Source: Algoriphagus halophilus
GTDB taxonomy: Bacteria > Bacteroidota > Bacteroidia > Cytophagales > Cyclobacteriaceae
Assembly: GCF_900129785.1 (NCBI RefSeq)
Contig: NZ_FSRC01000001.1
Coordinates: 1,860,001 to 1,924,000, forward strand
Length of the DNA stretch: 64,000 bases
Reading direction: 5' to 3'
Part shown: positions 1-8,872 of the stretch, one piece after another
Layout: each line of letters starts with the position of its first letter
Numbering within the stretch: position 1 is the stretch's first letter
Position numbers and translations under genes: made by a program
Notes under the pieces: generated by a model
What the model saw: the letters and a program-made list of their open reading frames with translations, nothing else
Database searches by the model: none
What the model was told of the DNA's origin: nothing

Positions 1-3000
1 CTTCGAGCCTCTGCTTCGTTGCTGTTAATCGGGAAGTTATCATAGCTTCTACCACCCGGATGTACTACATGGTATTGGCAGGCAGCCACAGATTTTTTGG
101 TCCAGGTATCATATAGATCAATAACCAAAGGGGTATCAATTCCTATCGTAGGATGCAATGCCGAATAAGGTTGCCATGCACGATATCGGATCCCCGCCAC
201 ATATTCTCCATGTACTCCAGTGTTTTTCAAAGGGATCTTAAACCCATTGCAAAGCAATTCATATCTAGAATCTGTCAATCCAGTAATTTTCACCTGTAAC
301 CGTTCCAAGGAAGAATCCACATATCTGGCTGTACCAGAACTTGAAATCTCCTCACCCAATACATGCCAAGGTTCGATTGCCATTTTCAAATCAATATGGA
401 TTTCATCTGCCTGCAGCTCCCCTATAAACGGAAATCTAAAACTGAAGAAAGGATCAAACCAAGAGATATCAAAATCGTATCCCGCTCTTTTTAGATCATT
501 CACTACTTCCAACATATCTTTTTGGCAGTAATGCGGAAGTAAAAATTTATCGTGGAGAGAAGTCCCCCATCTCACTAGTTTATGCTTGTAAGGTTCTTTC
601 CAAAACCAACTCATCAAGGCTCTGATCAATAACAATTGAACCATGCTCATCCTGTAATGAGGAGGCATATCAAAGCCTCTAAATTCAAGGATTCCCAATC
701 GACCGCTACTCGAATCAGGCGAATACAGCTTATCAATGCAGAACTCAGCCCGGTGGGTATTTCCTGTTATATCAACCAATAAGTTTCTGAAAATCCGATC
801 TACCATCCAGAATGGGATTTCATTTTCTTTACCGTCTGGTACTTGCTGAAATGCCAACTCCAGCTCATACAGCATATCATCTCTTCCTTCATCCACTCTT
901 GGAGCCTGACTAGTCGGACCAATAAATTGAGTAGAAAACAAATAGGATAATGCAGGATGGTGTTGCCAATAGGTGATAAAACTTCTCAATACATCAGGCC
1001 TTCTAAGCAGGGGACTATTTTCCGGGGAAGTCCCTCCAAGAGTAATATGGTTTCCTCCTCCTGTCCCAGTATGCTTTCCATCCACATTAAATTTCTCGCT
1101 GATCAACCTCGACTCCCGTGCTTTTTCATACAGGATCCGGTAATTATGCAGCACCTCTTTCCAGGATTTGGCAGGCTGAATATTTACTTCAATTACTCCC
1201 GGATCAGGAGTGATCATCATTTTTTCTATCCTCTTGTCCGAAGGAGGGTCATATCCCTCTATCAACACAGGCAATTTCATTTTTTTGGCTGTCCGTTCCA
1301 CCGCACTGACAAGGTCCAAGTAATGCTCTATATGGGTGGTTGGAGGGAAAAACACAAAAAGCTTCCCTTCCCTGACTTCCACCACCAAAGTGGTTTTAAA
1401 AATCCTTTTAGAATTAATGGGAGGGAGTTTTGGGCTTGATTTCTTGGAAGACTTGGGGAGCTTTTTTACCGGGGCAAACAAGTCCTGAACAGGTGCAATG
1501 GGTTCATCCTTTTCAGCAGTATGCTCTATGGAATCCAATGGAAGCCTTAAACCCGCTGGAGAATTTCCAGGCACTAAATACAAATCATCCCTCCTAAATC
1601 TCCATTTACAACTCTGCCACCTTTGTTCATGTAGCTCCCATTCCAATGGAACAGCAAAACCAACTGGTTTACCCAAGCCTTTATTTAATAACTCAGCAAG
1701 TTTTTGTCTTTCTAGAGATGACTTTAAGTTGAATTTTTTGGGGTCAATATTCACAGGAACTCTCCCCTCCTGCCAAATAAAATAAAAGGGGTCCTCGTAT
1801 AATGGAGAAATGTTGTTTTTATCCACATGTAGCTGCTTCACCAAATGATTCATGAAGCTTTTGGCATGACGGCTATGAAGTTTATAATCCTTGGAAATAT
1901 CTGCCATTAAAGAATCATCATGCCAGATTGGATAACCATCTTTTCTCCAAAAACAAGCCAATTTCCACCTAGGAAGCGGTTCTCCAGGATACCATTTCCC
2001 TTGACCATACTGCATCAAGGCACCTTGCCCAAACTCCACTTTTAATTTGTGGAAAAGTATATTGGATAAACTCCTTTTATGCTCACCATCGGCATCGGTA
2101 TTCCATTCAGGGGCATCTTGATTATCGACTGAAACAAAAGTTGGCTCCCCTCCCATGGTTAAACGCACATCATTCGCAACTAAATCTTCATCCACCCGAT
2201 CACCCACCTGAATGATTTTTTCCCAAACCTCTTCAGAATAAGGCTTCGTTACTCTGGGAGTTTCTTCAATTCTGGTTACCTGATTTTCAAAATGGAAAGT
2301 AGTCTCGGCTGGTTCAGCCATCCCGGAAATCGGTGCTGCATCCTGTGGGCTCGGAGTACATGCCAAAGGAATATGCCCTTCACCGGCAAATAAACCAGAG
2401 GTTGAATCCAATCCAATCCATCCTGCACCCGGCACAAATACTTCTGTCCAAGCATGTAAATCCGTAAAATCTTCTTCTGGTCCGGAAGGTCCATCCAAGG
2501 ATTTTTCATCAGATTTCAATTGGACTAAATATCCTGATGCAAATCTTGATGCCAAGCCTAAATGCCTAAGCACCATCACCATCAACCAAGCAAAATCACG
2601 ACAAGAACCGGATTTTATAAACATGGATTCTTCACAAGTTTGGACCCCTGGCTCCATCCTCACATTGTACTTCAATTCATTACTGATTAATTGGTTGATA
2701 GCCACCAAATAATCCACTGTAATCATATCTTTTTGGAGTAAGCTTTTGGCTTTGGCAACCAGCTCCATCAATAAAGGTCCTGATTCCTTTTTCTCTAAAT
2801 AAGGTCCTAGTTGGGCACTTAACCCTTCTTCGTAGGTAAATGGAAATGTGTGAGCATAGTCTTCTACAAAAAAATCAAAAGGGTTGATGACCACCATATC
2901 GGCTATCACTTCCACATCTATTTCAAAAAACTTGACTTTTTCAGGAAATACAATTCTTGCCAGGTAATTTCCAAAAGGATCCTGTTGCCAATTAATAAAA

Positions 3001-3149
3001 TGGTTCTCAGGCTTTACATTTAGAGAATATCCTTTGATAAATGTTCGGGAATGTGGGGCAGGTCTTAACCGAATGACCTGGGGGCCCAATGAAATATGAC
3101 GATCGTAATCGTATCTGGTAAAATGCCTAATAGCAACCTTAATGGACAT
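1..3149 (-). CDS. Transglutaminase-like DUF2126 protein (3' end beyond window)
   Basis: About 1049 codons are open from an ATG at 3149 to the left edge with no stop, so only the last few dozen residues seem to be missing. The N-terminal ~90 residues match the bacterial transglutaminase N domain. A cysteine-protease-like core follows with Cys183 (in GSCRDFAW), His232 (in DLHAWTEVF) and Asp248 (in WIGLDST). The rest is the long DUF2126 extension, and the visible end (HPGGRSYDNFPINSNEAEAR) is typical of that family. Such genes usually sit beside circularly permuted ATP-grasp and alpha-E proteins, possibly acting on peptides or amides; no substrate can be named here. It is a large cytoplasmic protein without a signal peptide. 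Family confidence is high, function unknown. Confidence 0.88.
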   Translation of the reverse strand, partial: MSIKVAIRHFTRYDYDRHISLGPQVIRLRPAPHSRTFIKGYSLNVKPENHFINWQQDPFGNYLARIVFPEKVKFFEIDVEVIADMVVINPFDFFVEDYAHTFPFTYEEGLSAQLGPYLEKKESGPLLMELVAKAKSLLQKDMITVDYLVAINQLISNELKYNVRMEPGVQTCEESMFIKSGSCRDFAWLMVMVLRHLGLASRFASGYLVQLKSDEKSLDGPSGPEEDFTDLHAWTEVFVPGAGWIGLDSTSGLFAGEGHIPLACTPSPQDAAPISGMAEPAETTFHFENQVTRIEETPRVTKPYSEEVWEKIIQVGDRVDEDLVANDVRLTMGGEPTFVSVDNQDAPEWNTDADGEHKRSLSNILFHKLKVEFGQGALMQYGQGKWYPGEPLPRWKLACFWRKDGYPIWHDDSLMADISKDYKLHSRHAKSFMNHLVKQLHVDKNNISPLYEDPFYFIWQEGRVPVNIDPKKFNLKSSLERQKLAELLNKGLGKPVGFAVPLEWELHEQRWQSCKWRFRRDDLYLVPGNSPAGLRLPLDSIEHTAEKDEPIAPVQDLFAPVKKLPKSSKKSSPKLPPINSKRIFKTTLVVEVREGKLFVFFPPTTHIEHYLDLVSAVERTAKKMKLPVLIEGYDPPSDKRIEKMMITPDPGVIEVNIQPAKSWKEVLHNYRILYEKARESRLISEKFNVDGKHTGTGGGNHITLGGTSPENSPLLRRPDVLRSFITYWQHHPALSYLFSTQFIGPTSQAPRVDEGRDDMLYELELAFQQVPDGKENEIPFWMVDRIFRNLLVDITGNTHRAEFCIDKLYSPDSSSGRLGILEFRGFDMPPHYRMSMVQLLLIRALMSWFWKEPYKHKLVRWGTSLHDKFLLPHYCQKDMLEVVNDLKRAGYDFDISWFDPFFSFRFPFIGELQADEIHIDLKMAIEPWHVLGEEISSSGTARYVDSSLERLQVKITGLTDSRYELLCNGFKIPLKNTGVHGEYVAGIRYRAWQPYSALHPTIGIDTPLVIDLYDTWTKKSVAACQYHVVHPGGRSYDNFPINSNEAEAR

Positions 3150-3448
3150 GGACAGATTTTAAAATGGATTAAAAATGAAAGTCTTACCCTCTTGAATAAT
3201 TAGACTTGGGTTACTTGGGCGAATCTTCCTAAAGTAAATTAAAATAAGGACAACACGGATTAAAATTTATAAAAGATATTAAACATTAAAAAGTTATTTC
3301 TTCTGTACTTCCTTTAAAAAATCAACATAAAGATTGGTTCGTATTGGAATTGCAGGCATTCTAAATCAATAAAAAAGCACCAATCCAACTTACCAGTGGT
3401 AATTAGATTGATGCTTTCAATAATCAATTGACCTTAGGTCGAAAAGAA
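3150..3448. other. Intergenic region, AT-rich
   Basis: There is no credible ORF in this stretch. It holds the upstream region of the DUF2126 gene and, at its right end, the terminator hairpin of the lipoprotein gene that follows. I see no further structure. Confidence 0.5.
3371..3417 (-). terminator. Intrinsic terminator of the lipoprotein gene at 3449-4195
   Basis: Arms AAAGCACCAATCC (3374-3386) and GATTGATGCTTT (3406-3417) pair with a mismatch. A nested TTACCACTGGTAA stem forms the top, and the minus-strand transcript then runs into a U-tract (A's at 3371-3376). It lies about 30 bases after the stop codon. Confidence 0.7.
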
Positions 3449-4195
3449 TTACTTGTCTTTGAACTTTCCGTTTTTCATTTCAAGGGCACTTTCAATGTTT
3501 GAAACGATTTCATCATACGCTTGGCCATTGCCATCCACGTTGTCTGGACCAACCTCAATTAATCCATCTCCATTTCCATCAGATACTAATGCCGGGTTAA
3601 CACCTTCCAAGAATTTATCCATATACATGGTCAACAACATATCCTGAGCACCTGCCACTTCGATGCCTTGGTTGAACTGTACGAGCATCTCATCTTCGAT
3701 ATCTATAGAAACCTCAGCAGGGACACCGAACCAGGTTACTTTAGCAAAGATGGATAATCCATGCATTTCGTCATCTTCAGGAACATCTGCATGAACAAAA
3801 TCCAAGTTTAACTTACCATAAACTCCATCTGCCGCCATAACTGAACCGATTTGCACAATCTGAACCTCTCCATCTTCCACTAAATTTAAAATCTGTGGCT
3901 CATTATTTCTGATTTGTACAATGCTTGGTTTCTTTTTGTCCTCACTTGTAGCTCTTAAAATTAGCTTGACGTTATCGATGGAAACCTTTACAGACTCAAT
4001 CGAGAAATTCCCATAATCTAAATCTGTAGTTCTGGCACTGGCATCCTCCAAGCTACTAATTCCTAGGGTGGCAGAAATAGTTACTTCACTTTCTGTGATT
4101 GCTGGAGTTTCATCTGTTTCCTCCGTACAAGATGTGATAAATGCGGTAGCTGCTACGGCAATCATCAAATTTCTAAATCTTGTTGTTTTGATCAT
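3449..4195 (-). CDS. Predicted lipoprotein with an Asp/Asn/Gly-rich loop, DUF4382-like
   Basis: This is a 248-residue lipoprotein. A short hydrophobic signal ends in a lipobox-like ITSC, with acidic residues after the Cys. The middle part alternates beta-strand-like segments (SVKVSIDNVKLIL, then QILNLVEDGEVQI and VYGKLNLDF), which is the general layout of DUF4382 proteins, although I cannot claim the signature. Near the C-terminus DGNGDGLIEVGPDNVDGNG looks like one or two EF-hand or dockerin-like calcium loops. It has its own terminator and is probably anchored in the envelope. The neighbouring upstream gene also encodes a small lipoprotein, and a shared role is possible but unproven. Function is unknown. 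Confidence 0.72.
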   Translation of the reverse strand: MIKTTRFRNLMIAVAATAFITSCTEETDETPAITESEVTISATLGISSLEDASARTTDLDYGNFSIESVKVSIDNVKLILRATSEDKKKPSIVQIRNNEPQILNLVEDGEVQIVQIGSVMAADGVYGKLNLDFVHADVPEDDEMHGLSIFAKVTWFGVPAEVSIDIEDEMLVQFNQGIEVAGAQDMLLTMYMDKFLEGVNPALVSDGNGDGLIEVGPDNVDGNGQAYDEIVSNIESALEMKNGKFKDK

Positions 4196-4277
4196 AATCT
4201 AGCTTTTTTAGATTGGTTATAGTTTGTTTTTGGTGGTTTTTTACTTTAAAAAACTTATTTGAAACTTATTAATTAAT

Positions 4278-4874
4278 TTAAATCCATTCCCATTTAATAT
4301 TATCGAAAGTCCCATTTTCAACTTCAACCAGAGTTCCATTCTCCTCATCTAAGGCAGAAAAACTGAATCTTCCTGATATCAATTTCTTGTGTACATCAAT
4401 ATCTGTTATCAGTAACTCCATTTCTCCAGTATGGTTGGAACTAGCCTGGAAGAGATGGTCTTTAGATTTGACAGAGTTTCTCATTTCAACTGCTCCCATG
4501 GCACCTTCAAAATTCACTTCAGAATTTTCAATCAAATTCCATTCGTTGAATTCAGTTCCACTGGATAGCTCCTCCAGGTTCTTTCCACCTATCTTAAATC
4601 CAAGAGCCAATGCTTTTCCTCCATCTTTGACACGAATTCCATAAACCGTTAGTAGAAATGAATCAGCACGGTTTTCCATCTCTGCAATTACATGTTCAGA
4701 CGCTAAAATCCCTTTCCCACTTTCGACTTCAAATTGGTCTCCGTTTAATATAGCAGAAATAACACCATCATCTTTCCTATTTGGAAATATATTTACTCCA
4801 TTTATATCAATACAAGAAACCAAACTAAAAAGTACTAATAGGATAAAAGTACGTTTTAGAATAGATAAAATCAT
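4278..4874 (-). CDS. Small lipoprotein, DUF6252-like
   Basis: The product has 198 residues. The N-terminus MILSILKRTFILLVLFSLVSC is a lipoprotein signal with its Cys at about position 21. The body is beta-rich and ends in the pattern of the DUF6252 family: a segment like ITDIDVHKKLISGRFSFSA, then a charged turn and VENGTFDNIKW. These proteins are common outer-membrane-associated lipoproteins in Bacteroidota with no assigned function. The gene is followed after 82 bases by another lipoprotein gene on the same strand. Upstream, two perfect 9-bp direct repeats could bind a regulator (see findings). Confidence 0.72.
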   Translation of the reverse strand: MILSILKRTFILLVLFSLVSCIDINGVNIFPNRKDDGVISAILNGDQFEVESGKGILASEHVIAEMENRADSFLLTVYGIRVKDGGKALALGFKIGGKNLEELSSGTEFNEWNLIENSEVNFEGAMGAVEMRNSVKSKDHLFQASSNHTGEMELLITDIDVHKKLISGRFSFSALDEENGTLVEVENGTFDNIKWEWI

Positions 4875-5176
4875 ATGTACGAATAATTTAAGAAGTTTAA
4901 ATAGAAACTAAAAAACATTGATTGAATATTATTCACACAAATTGAGGATAAAATTCACACACGTACCCATATAATCTATTGATTATTAAGGTTTTTTAGT
5001 TTATCAAACACCCTTATGGTGAGTTTTCCTATATTATTTCATACATGATGCCAGAATATAATATTGGTGCTAATTATATCATTTATGACAAGTATATTGA
5101 ATAAATATGCTATTGATACATAAAAAAAAGCACTATAAACAAATAGTGCTTTTGTATTGAATTATATATATACTGG
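4875..5176. other. Intergenic region with direct repeats and a terminator
   Basis: No gene fits here. The stretch contains the direct repeat ATTCACACA at 4931-4939 and 4953-4961, upstream of the DUF6252-like gene, and the terminator of the DUF6807 gene at 5122-5152. The remainder is AT-rich without recognisable signal. Confidence 0.5.
5122..5152 (-). terminator. Intrinsic terminator of the oxidoreductase/TIM-barrel/DUF6807 operon
   Basis: AAAGCACTAT (5127-5136) and ATAGTGCTTT (5143-5152) form a perfect 10-bp stem with a 6-base loop. On the minus strand it is followed by eight U's (A's at 5122-5129). It lies 25 bases after the last stop codon of the operon. Confidence 0.85.
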
Positions 5177-6268
5177 TTAATTTGTCTTCCAACTGTTAAA
5201 ATATTCAACAATTTGACCTTCTTCTATACTCTTTCCCGAAACTACATCCACTTTAAATTTAAAGGTCATCGATTCTCCATCTTTTAATTGATAATTTAAT
5301 TCCTCTTTTCCCTCACTCATCGCTTTTTGGCCAAGAGGGTTTGCTGCAAATAGACCATAGCCTCTGGCATGCCAATAGGTTGGGTATCCTACATTCTCTG
5401 GATGGTCATATAAAATTACCGATATAGGCTCCCCCTCTATTGATCCTGCCAACTCTACCCAATCTCCTCTTGTCCCCCACACATCATCTCCTTTTTTTCC
5501 ATTGCTACTGGTATACATTCCTGTAATTCCTTCATTATTCATCGTTGGTACATCCGTAATTTTTCCAGATGCATCGGTGAAAAGTTCAGGTTTTGTGGAA
5601 GGATGTTCTAATTGCCTAGCAACTCTAATTGCAATCATTCCTTCTTTATTATCGGTAAATGAAACAGGTCCATTTATCGCAGTCAACGTAGCAATTCGCT
5701 CAATCGTTCTGGTATCATCCGTAGCCTCAAAAATAAAAGTAGTTTTTTCTTCTAATAAGGTTAGTCCAGCTTCATTTTTCCATTCTTGAATCACTTCCAA
5801 TTTCCCAGTATTTCCTGAGGAAGAAATGGAATTTATTTTTTCCAATGTGATGTGCCCATAATCAGATTTCTTTTCTTCTGGAATCGCATAAGAATTATTC
5901 CAAAAATCCAGACCATTTACATCTCCATAATTAAACCATAAGCCTATATGATGAGGATGATCAAACCGCTCTCCTGGTCTTGGGGCTAATGGCCATCCGC
6001 GGGTAATGGTAGTTCCTTTCGATGTATTGATAGGAAACAATACAGGTTTGTCCAAGGTATCTGGGTAAATAAATGAAGTAAAAAGTGCTCCATCTACCAA
6101 TACATCTACTTTTTGGGCAGCTTCATCTTGAACCAATTGGACTGTATTGGATGACTTTTCCATTTCATTGGTTGTTTCTTGATTTTGGGAATTTCCAGAG
6201 TTGCAGGCATTCAGTATCAAAAAACCAGATACCAGTCCTGCGAATTGAATTGACTTTTTTAATTGCAT
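5177..6268 (-). CDS. DUF6807 (PmoA-like) family lipoprotein
   Basis: The reading frame is open to a TTG at 6292, but the ATG at 6268 places a clean lipoprotein signal (MQLKKSIQFAGLVSGFLILNAC) at the N-terminus, so I chose it, giving 363 residues. The conserved block of the family is visible: TRGWPLAPRPGERFDHPHHIGLWFNYGDVNG is its core (positions roughly 90-120), with a His-rich HPHH motif, and further on come VGYPTYWHARGYGLFAANPLGQK and the C-terminal beta sheet. Family members are annotated as methane-oxygenase PmoA but are not methane monooxygenases; they recur next to Gfo/Idh/MocA and TIM-barrel genes in sugar-use loci. Here it is the third gene of exactly such an operon. Catalysis on a carbohydrate is inferred, not shown. 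Confidence 0.82.
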   Translation of the reverse strand: MQLKKSIQFAGLVSGFLILNACNSGNSQNQETTNEMEKSSNTVQLVQDEAAQKVDVLVDGALFTSFIYPDTLDKPVLFPINTSKGTTITRGWPLAPRPGERFDHPHHIGLWFNYGDVNGLDFWNNSYAIPEEKKSDYGHITLEKINSISSSGNTGKLEVIQEWKNEAGLTLLEEKTTFIFEATDDTRTIERIATLTAINGPVSFTDNKEGMIAIRVARQLEHPSTKPELFTDASGKITDVPTMNNEGITGMYTSSNGKKGDDVWGTRGDWVELAGSIEGEPISVILYDHPENVGYPTYWHARGYGLFAANPLGQKAMSEGKEELNYQLKDGESMTFKFKVDVVSGKSIEEGQIVEYFNSWKTN

Positions 6269-6295
6269 GGATTGTTTGGGGTTATAATTCAACGC

Positions 6296-7192
6296 TTAGA
6301 CTATTCCTAAAGCATTTGATTTTAATGTATTGAATAAGTTTAATTGTTCCTTGAGGGCAGCTATCCGATCATTCGGTTCTGTTCTGGCTTCCATCAAAAT
6401 CCAACCTTGATAGTCCATTTTAGCGAACAGATTAAACAGTTCTTGGTAGGGATAATCTCCTTCATTGAACTCACGAACATGGACAGTGTCTCCAAACCAT
6501 TGTTTAACAGAATTGAAATTCGCTTCCAGACCGGGACTCAATAAATCTTCAGGATTACAATTCCAGCAAATTTTCACATTGGGGTCACTTACCTGATCAA
6601 ATATTGCCTTCATAGTTGGTAATTCCTGAGTCAAATGCCCATGTACCTCTACCCGTACCATTTGCCCATAATCACCTGCAAAAGCACCGATTTTATTAAA
6701 TGAATCTGCGATTTGAGCAATGGTTTTTTCCTTAGGAACATCTGCCGGGAGGGTATTAGGCTTGACTTTTATCCCACTGGCGCCAATATCTTTACAAAGT
6801 TTGATGTACTCTTTGGTTTGTTCGATATTATCTTGAACTACCATGGGATCGGGGCTATGATATTCAAAATTACTTCCATACCCAAGGCAGGTCACTGGAC
6901 TATCTTCAAATCTCTTTTTCACTTCTAGCCTCTGCGAAGAACTTAAAGATGTTTCCACTCCATGCGCATGTTGGGTTCGCAGCTCCACCCCAAGCACCCC
7001 TGTTTTTTCACAATTAGAAATCAAGGTTTCAAGATCCCAATCTCTTCCCCATTGATAGGTCACTAACCCAAATTGCATTCCTTTTCTTGCATTTTCTGCA
7101 AGAAGTGAAAACGGCAAATTTCCTGCAGCCAAGCCTAGCCCAGCTGCAATCCCTGTTTTCAAAAAACTTCTTCTTGAATTTAATTCAAACAT
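6296..7192 (-). CDS. Tat-exported sugar phosphate isomerase/epimerase-like TIM-barrel protein
   Basis: The 298-residue product begins with a twin-arginine signal (NSRRSFLKTGIAAGLGLAAG), so it is probably exported folded with its metal. The rest is an AP-endonuclease-2-type TIM barrel: QFGLVTYQWGRD strand 1, GVLGVELRTQHAHGVE strand 2, GASGIKVKPNT strand 4, VRVEVHGHLTQ strand 5, VKICWNCNPED strand 6, VHVREFNEGDY strand 7 and WILMEARTE near the end. The Glu, His and Asp/Asn residues at strand ends fit the metal site of such epimerases. It lies 16 bases after the oxidoreductase gene and 27 bases before the DUF6807 gene. Substrate is unknown; a keto- or amino-sugar derivative is plausible from context. 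Confidence 0.85.
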   Translation of the reverse strand: MFELNSRRSFLKTGIAAGLGLAAGNLPFSLLAENARKGMQFGLVTYQWGRDWDLETLISNCEKTGVLGVELRTQHAHGVETSLSSSQRLEVKKRFEDSPVTCLGYGSNFEYHSPDPMVVQDNIEQTKEYIKLCKDIGASGIKVKPNTLPADVPKEKTIAQIADSFNKIGAFAGDYGQMVRVEVHGHLTQELPTMKAIFDQVSDPNVKICWNCNPEDLLSPGLEANFNSVKQWFGDTVHVREFNEGDYPYQELFNLFAKMDYQGWILMEARTEPNDRIAALKEQLNLFNTLKSNALGIV

Positions 7193-7208
7193 AATTAGTC
7201 TTTAACAA

Positions 7209-8579
7209 TTAAACTTGATTAGGGACCACAAAGCCTTTTCGATAATCTCTGGTCAAGAGTTTATCCGCCTCTTTATCTTTGATGAATTTTTCTGTTTTTC
7301 CATCAAAATGCAATTGTCGTCCTGTTAAATAACTGACATTGGCAATCAATGGTAAAGTAGAGGAAATAAAGCCCTCTTCAATATCGCAATGCAATGTTTC
7401 ATTATTGCCTGATCGAATTGCATCCAAAAAATTAGCATAATGCTCTGCCCCTCCAGGAGCAGCCAAAACCTGATTACTTGGACCAGCTTCTTGGGACTTC
7501 TTACTCATAGCAAATGGTTCTTTCTCGTCTTGTTTGAAAGCTTTCCAAGAACTTCCATTTACTTCTAGGTATCCATCCGTGCCATAAAATACGTTGCCGA
7601 TTTTAATGCCTAAACTGGCTTCCCCATTGGTATACCTTCCTCTTGTTTCAAACTCCAAAGTTTTTCCATCGGCATATTTAAAAATAGAAGTTTGAGTATT
7701 CGGTGTTTCTTGAGAACATTCCTCTTTCGTCACTCCATAAATATCACCAGAAGAATAAACTGATACGGGATGTTCATTTGCATTTAATCCCCAACGTGCC
7801 ACATCAAATTGATGGGGACCTTGATTACCAGTATCTCCGTTGCCCGTAGCCCAATGCCAATGCCAATTATAGTGGACTTTTTTCTCATTGTAGGGTTGAT
7901 AAGGTGCAGGACCTAACCATTGATCATAATGTAAAGATGCTGGCGGGTTGCTATCAGCGACCCTGCCAAATGAATTTCTTGGCTTGTAGCAAAGACCTCT
8001 GGCCATGTAAACTTCACCAATTCCTCCGGCATGCAGAAACTCCATGGCTTCCATTACATTGGCAATGGATCGATTTTGAAAACCAACTTGGACCCTTCGA
8101 TCATACTTTCTTGCTGCTTCCACCATTTTTCTTCCTTCAAAGACATTATGACTTGCTGGCTTTTCGACGTACACATGTTTACCGGCTTGACAAGCCCATA
8201 TGGTTCCTAAGGCATGCCAGTGATTAGGCACAGCAAAGGAAACCCCATCAATTTCCGGATCATCAAAAACAGCACGCATATCCCATTCGGTTAATGGTGT
8301 CACACCCGTTTTTTCTATTACTATTTTCGATTTTTCAGAAAAATATTGTTCATCCACATCACAAAGCGTTTTCAGACGAACATTTCGATTATCTTTCAAA
8401 GCACACCATTGATTGATATGGTTGCTTCCCTGTCCCCTAATACCAATTACGGCCATGTTGATTCGATCATTGGCTCCTAAGATCGAAGCATAGGATTTTG
8501 CAGACATACTCATACCTACCATGGCAATGCCGGCAGTACCTAACACACTTTTTTTAATAAACTCTCTTCGCTGGGTCAT
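7209..8579 (-). CDS. Tat-exported Gfo/Idh/MocA family oxidoreductase
   Basis: The frame is open to a GTG at 8588, but the ATG at 8579 puts the Tat signal TQRREFIKKSVLGTAG right at the N-terminus, giving 456 residues. A Rossmann domain follows with the nucleotide motif INMAVIGIRGQGSNH, then TLCDVD, the family motif YVEKPASHN (catalytic-type Lys of EKP) and the C-terminal substrate-binding fold (HYNWHWHWATGNGDTGNQGPHQFD). Members oxidise or reduce sugars and cyclitols with NAD(P), often with tightly bound cofactor when exported. It is the first gene of a three-gene operon with a TIM-barrel protein and a DUF6807 lipoprotein. A palindrome resembling LacI-family operators lies upstream. The exact substrate cannot be read from sequence. 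Confidence 0.88.
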   Translation of the reverse strand: MTQRREFIKKSVLGTAGIAMVGMSMSAKSYASILGANDRINMAVIGIRGQGSNHINQWCALKDNRNVRLKTLCDVDEQYFSEKSKIVIEKTGVTPLTEWDMRAVFDDPEIDGVSFAVPNHWHALGTIWACQAGKHVYVEKPASHNVFEGRKMVEAARKYDRRVQVGFQNRSIANVMEAMEFLHAGGIGEVYMARGLCYKPRNSFGRVADSNPPASLHYDQWLGPAPYQPYNEKKVHYNWHWHWATGNGDTGNQGPHQFDVARWGLNANEHPVSVYSSGDIYGVTKEECSQETPNTQTSIFKYADGKTLEFETRGRYTNGEASLGIKIGNVFYGTDGYLEVNGSSWKAFKQDEKEPFAMSKKSQEAGPSNQVLAAPGGAEHYANFLDAIRSGNNETLHCDIEEGFISSTLPLIANVSYLTGRQLHFDGKTEKFIKDKEADKLLTRDYRKGFVVPNQV

Positions 8580-8660
8580 GGGTATCACTATTTTGGGTTA
8601 TTTATCATCAATTCTGGTAAGACCAAGAACTTGTCCGCTTAGCCACTACCATAAATTTCT

Positions 8661-8691
8661 TTAATCTAACCATTTCGTCTCTTTGGGTCAA
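8661..8691 (-). promoter_or_regulatory. Candidate promoter of the Tat oxidoreductase operon
   Basis: Read on the minus strand, TTG (8691-8689) is followed after 20 bases by TAGATTAA (8668-8661). That is close to the Bacteroidota pattern TTTG-N19-TAnnTTTG, but the -7 box is imperfect. Confidence 0.3.
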
Positions 8692-8722
8692 TGCCTATTC
8701 TATGAGTGAACTAGATACCTAC

Positions 8723-8734
8723 GCAATCGATTGC
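8723..8734. promoter_or_regulatory. Palindrome GCAATCGATTGC, LacI-type operator candidate
   Basis: This is a perfect 12-bp palindrome with a central CG in the gap between the divergent Tat oxidoreductase operon and the BASS transporter gene. LacI-family operators are even-length palindromes with a central CG and often GCAA/TTGC arms. It could act on either side. No LacI-type gene is present in the window. Confidence 0.45.
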
Positions 8735-8872
8735 ACTATTTTTTTTCGAAAAGGCAAAAAATAGGTCTAAACTGGATACATGCGTGTTTTCATCCCCAAA
8801 TTGCTTATTATTGGAATTCTCTTTTACAATAAATTAAGAGTGAAGACACCCATCCTTATGAATTAAGGCTTC

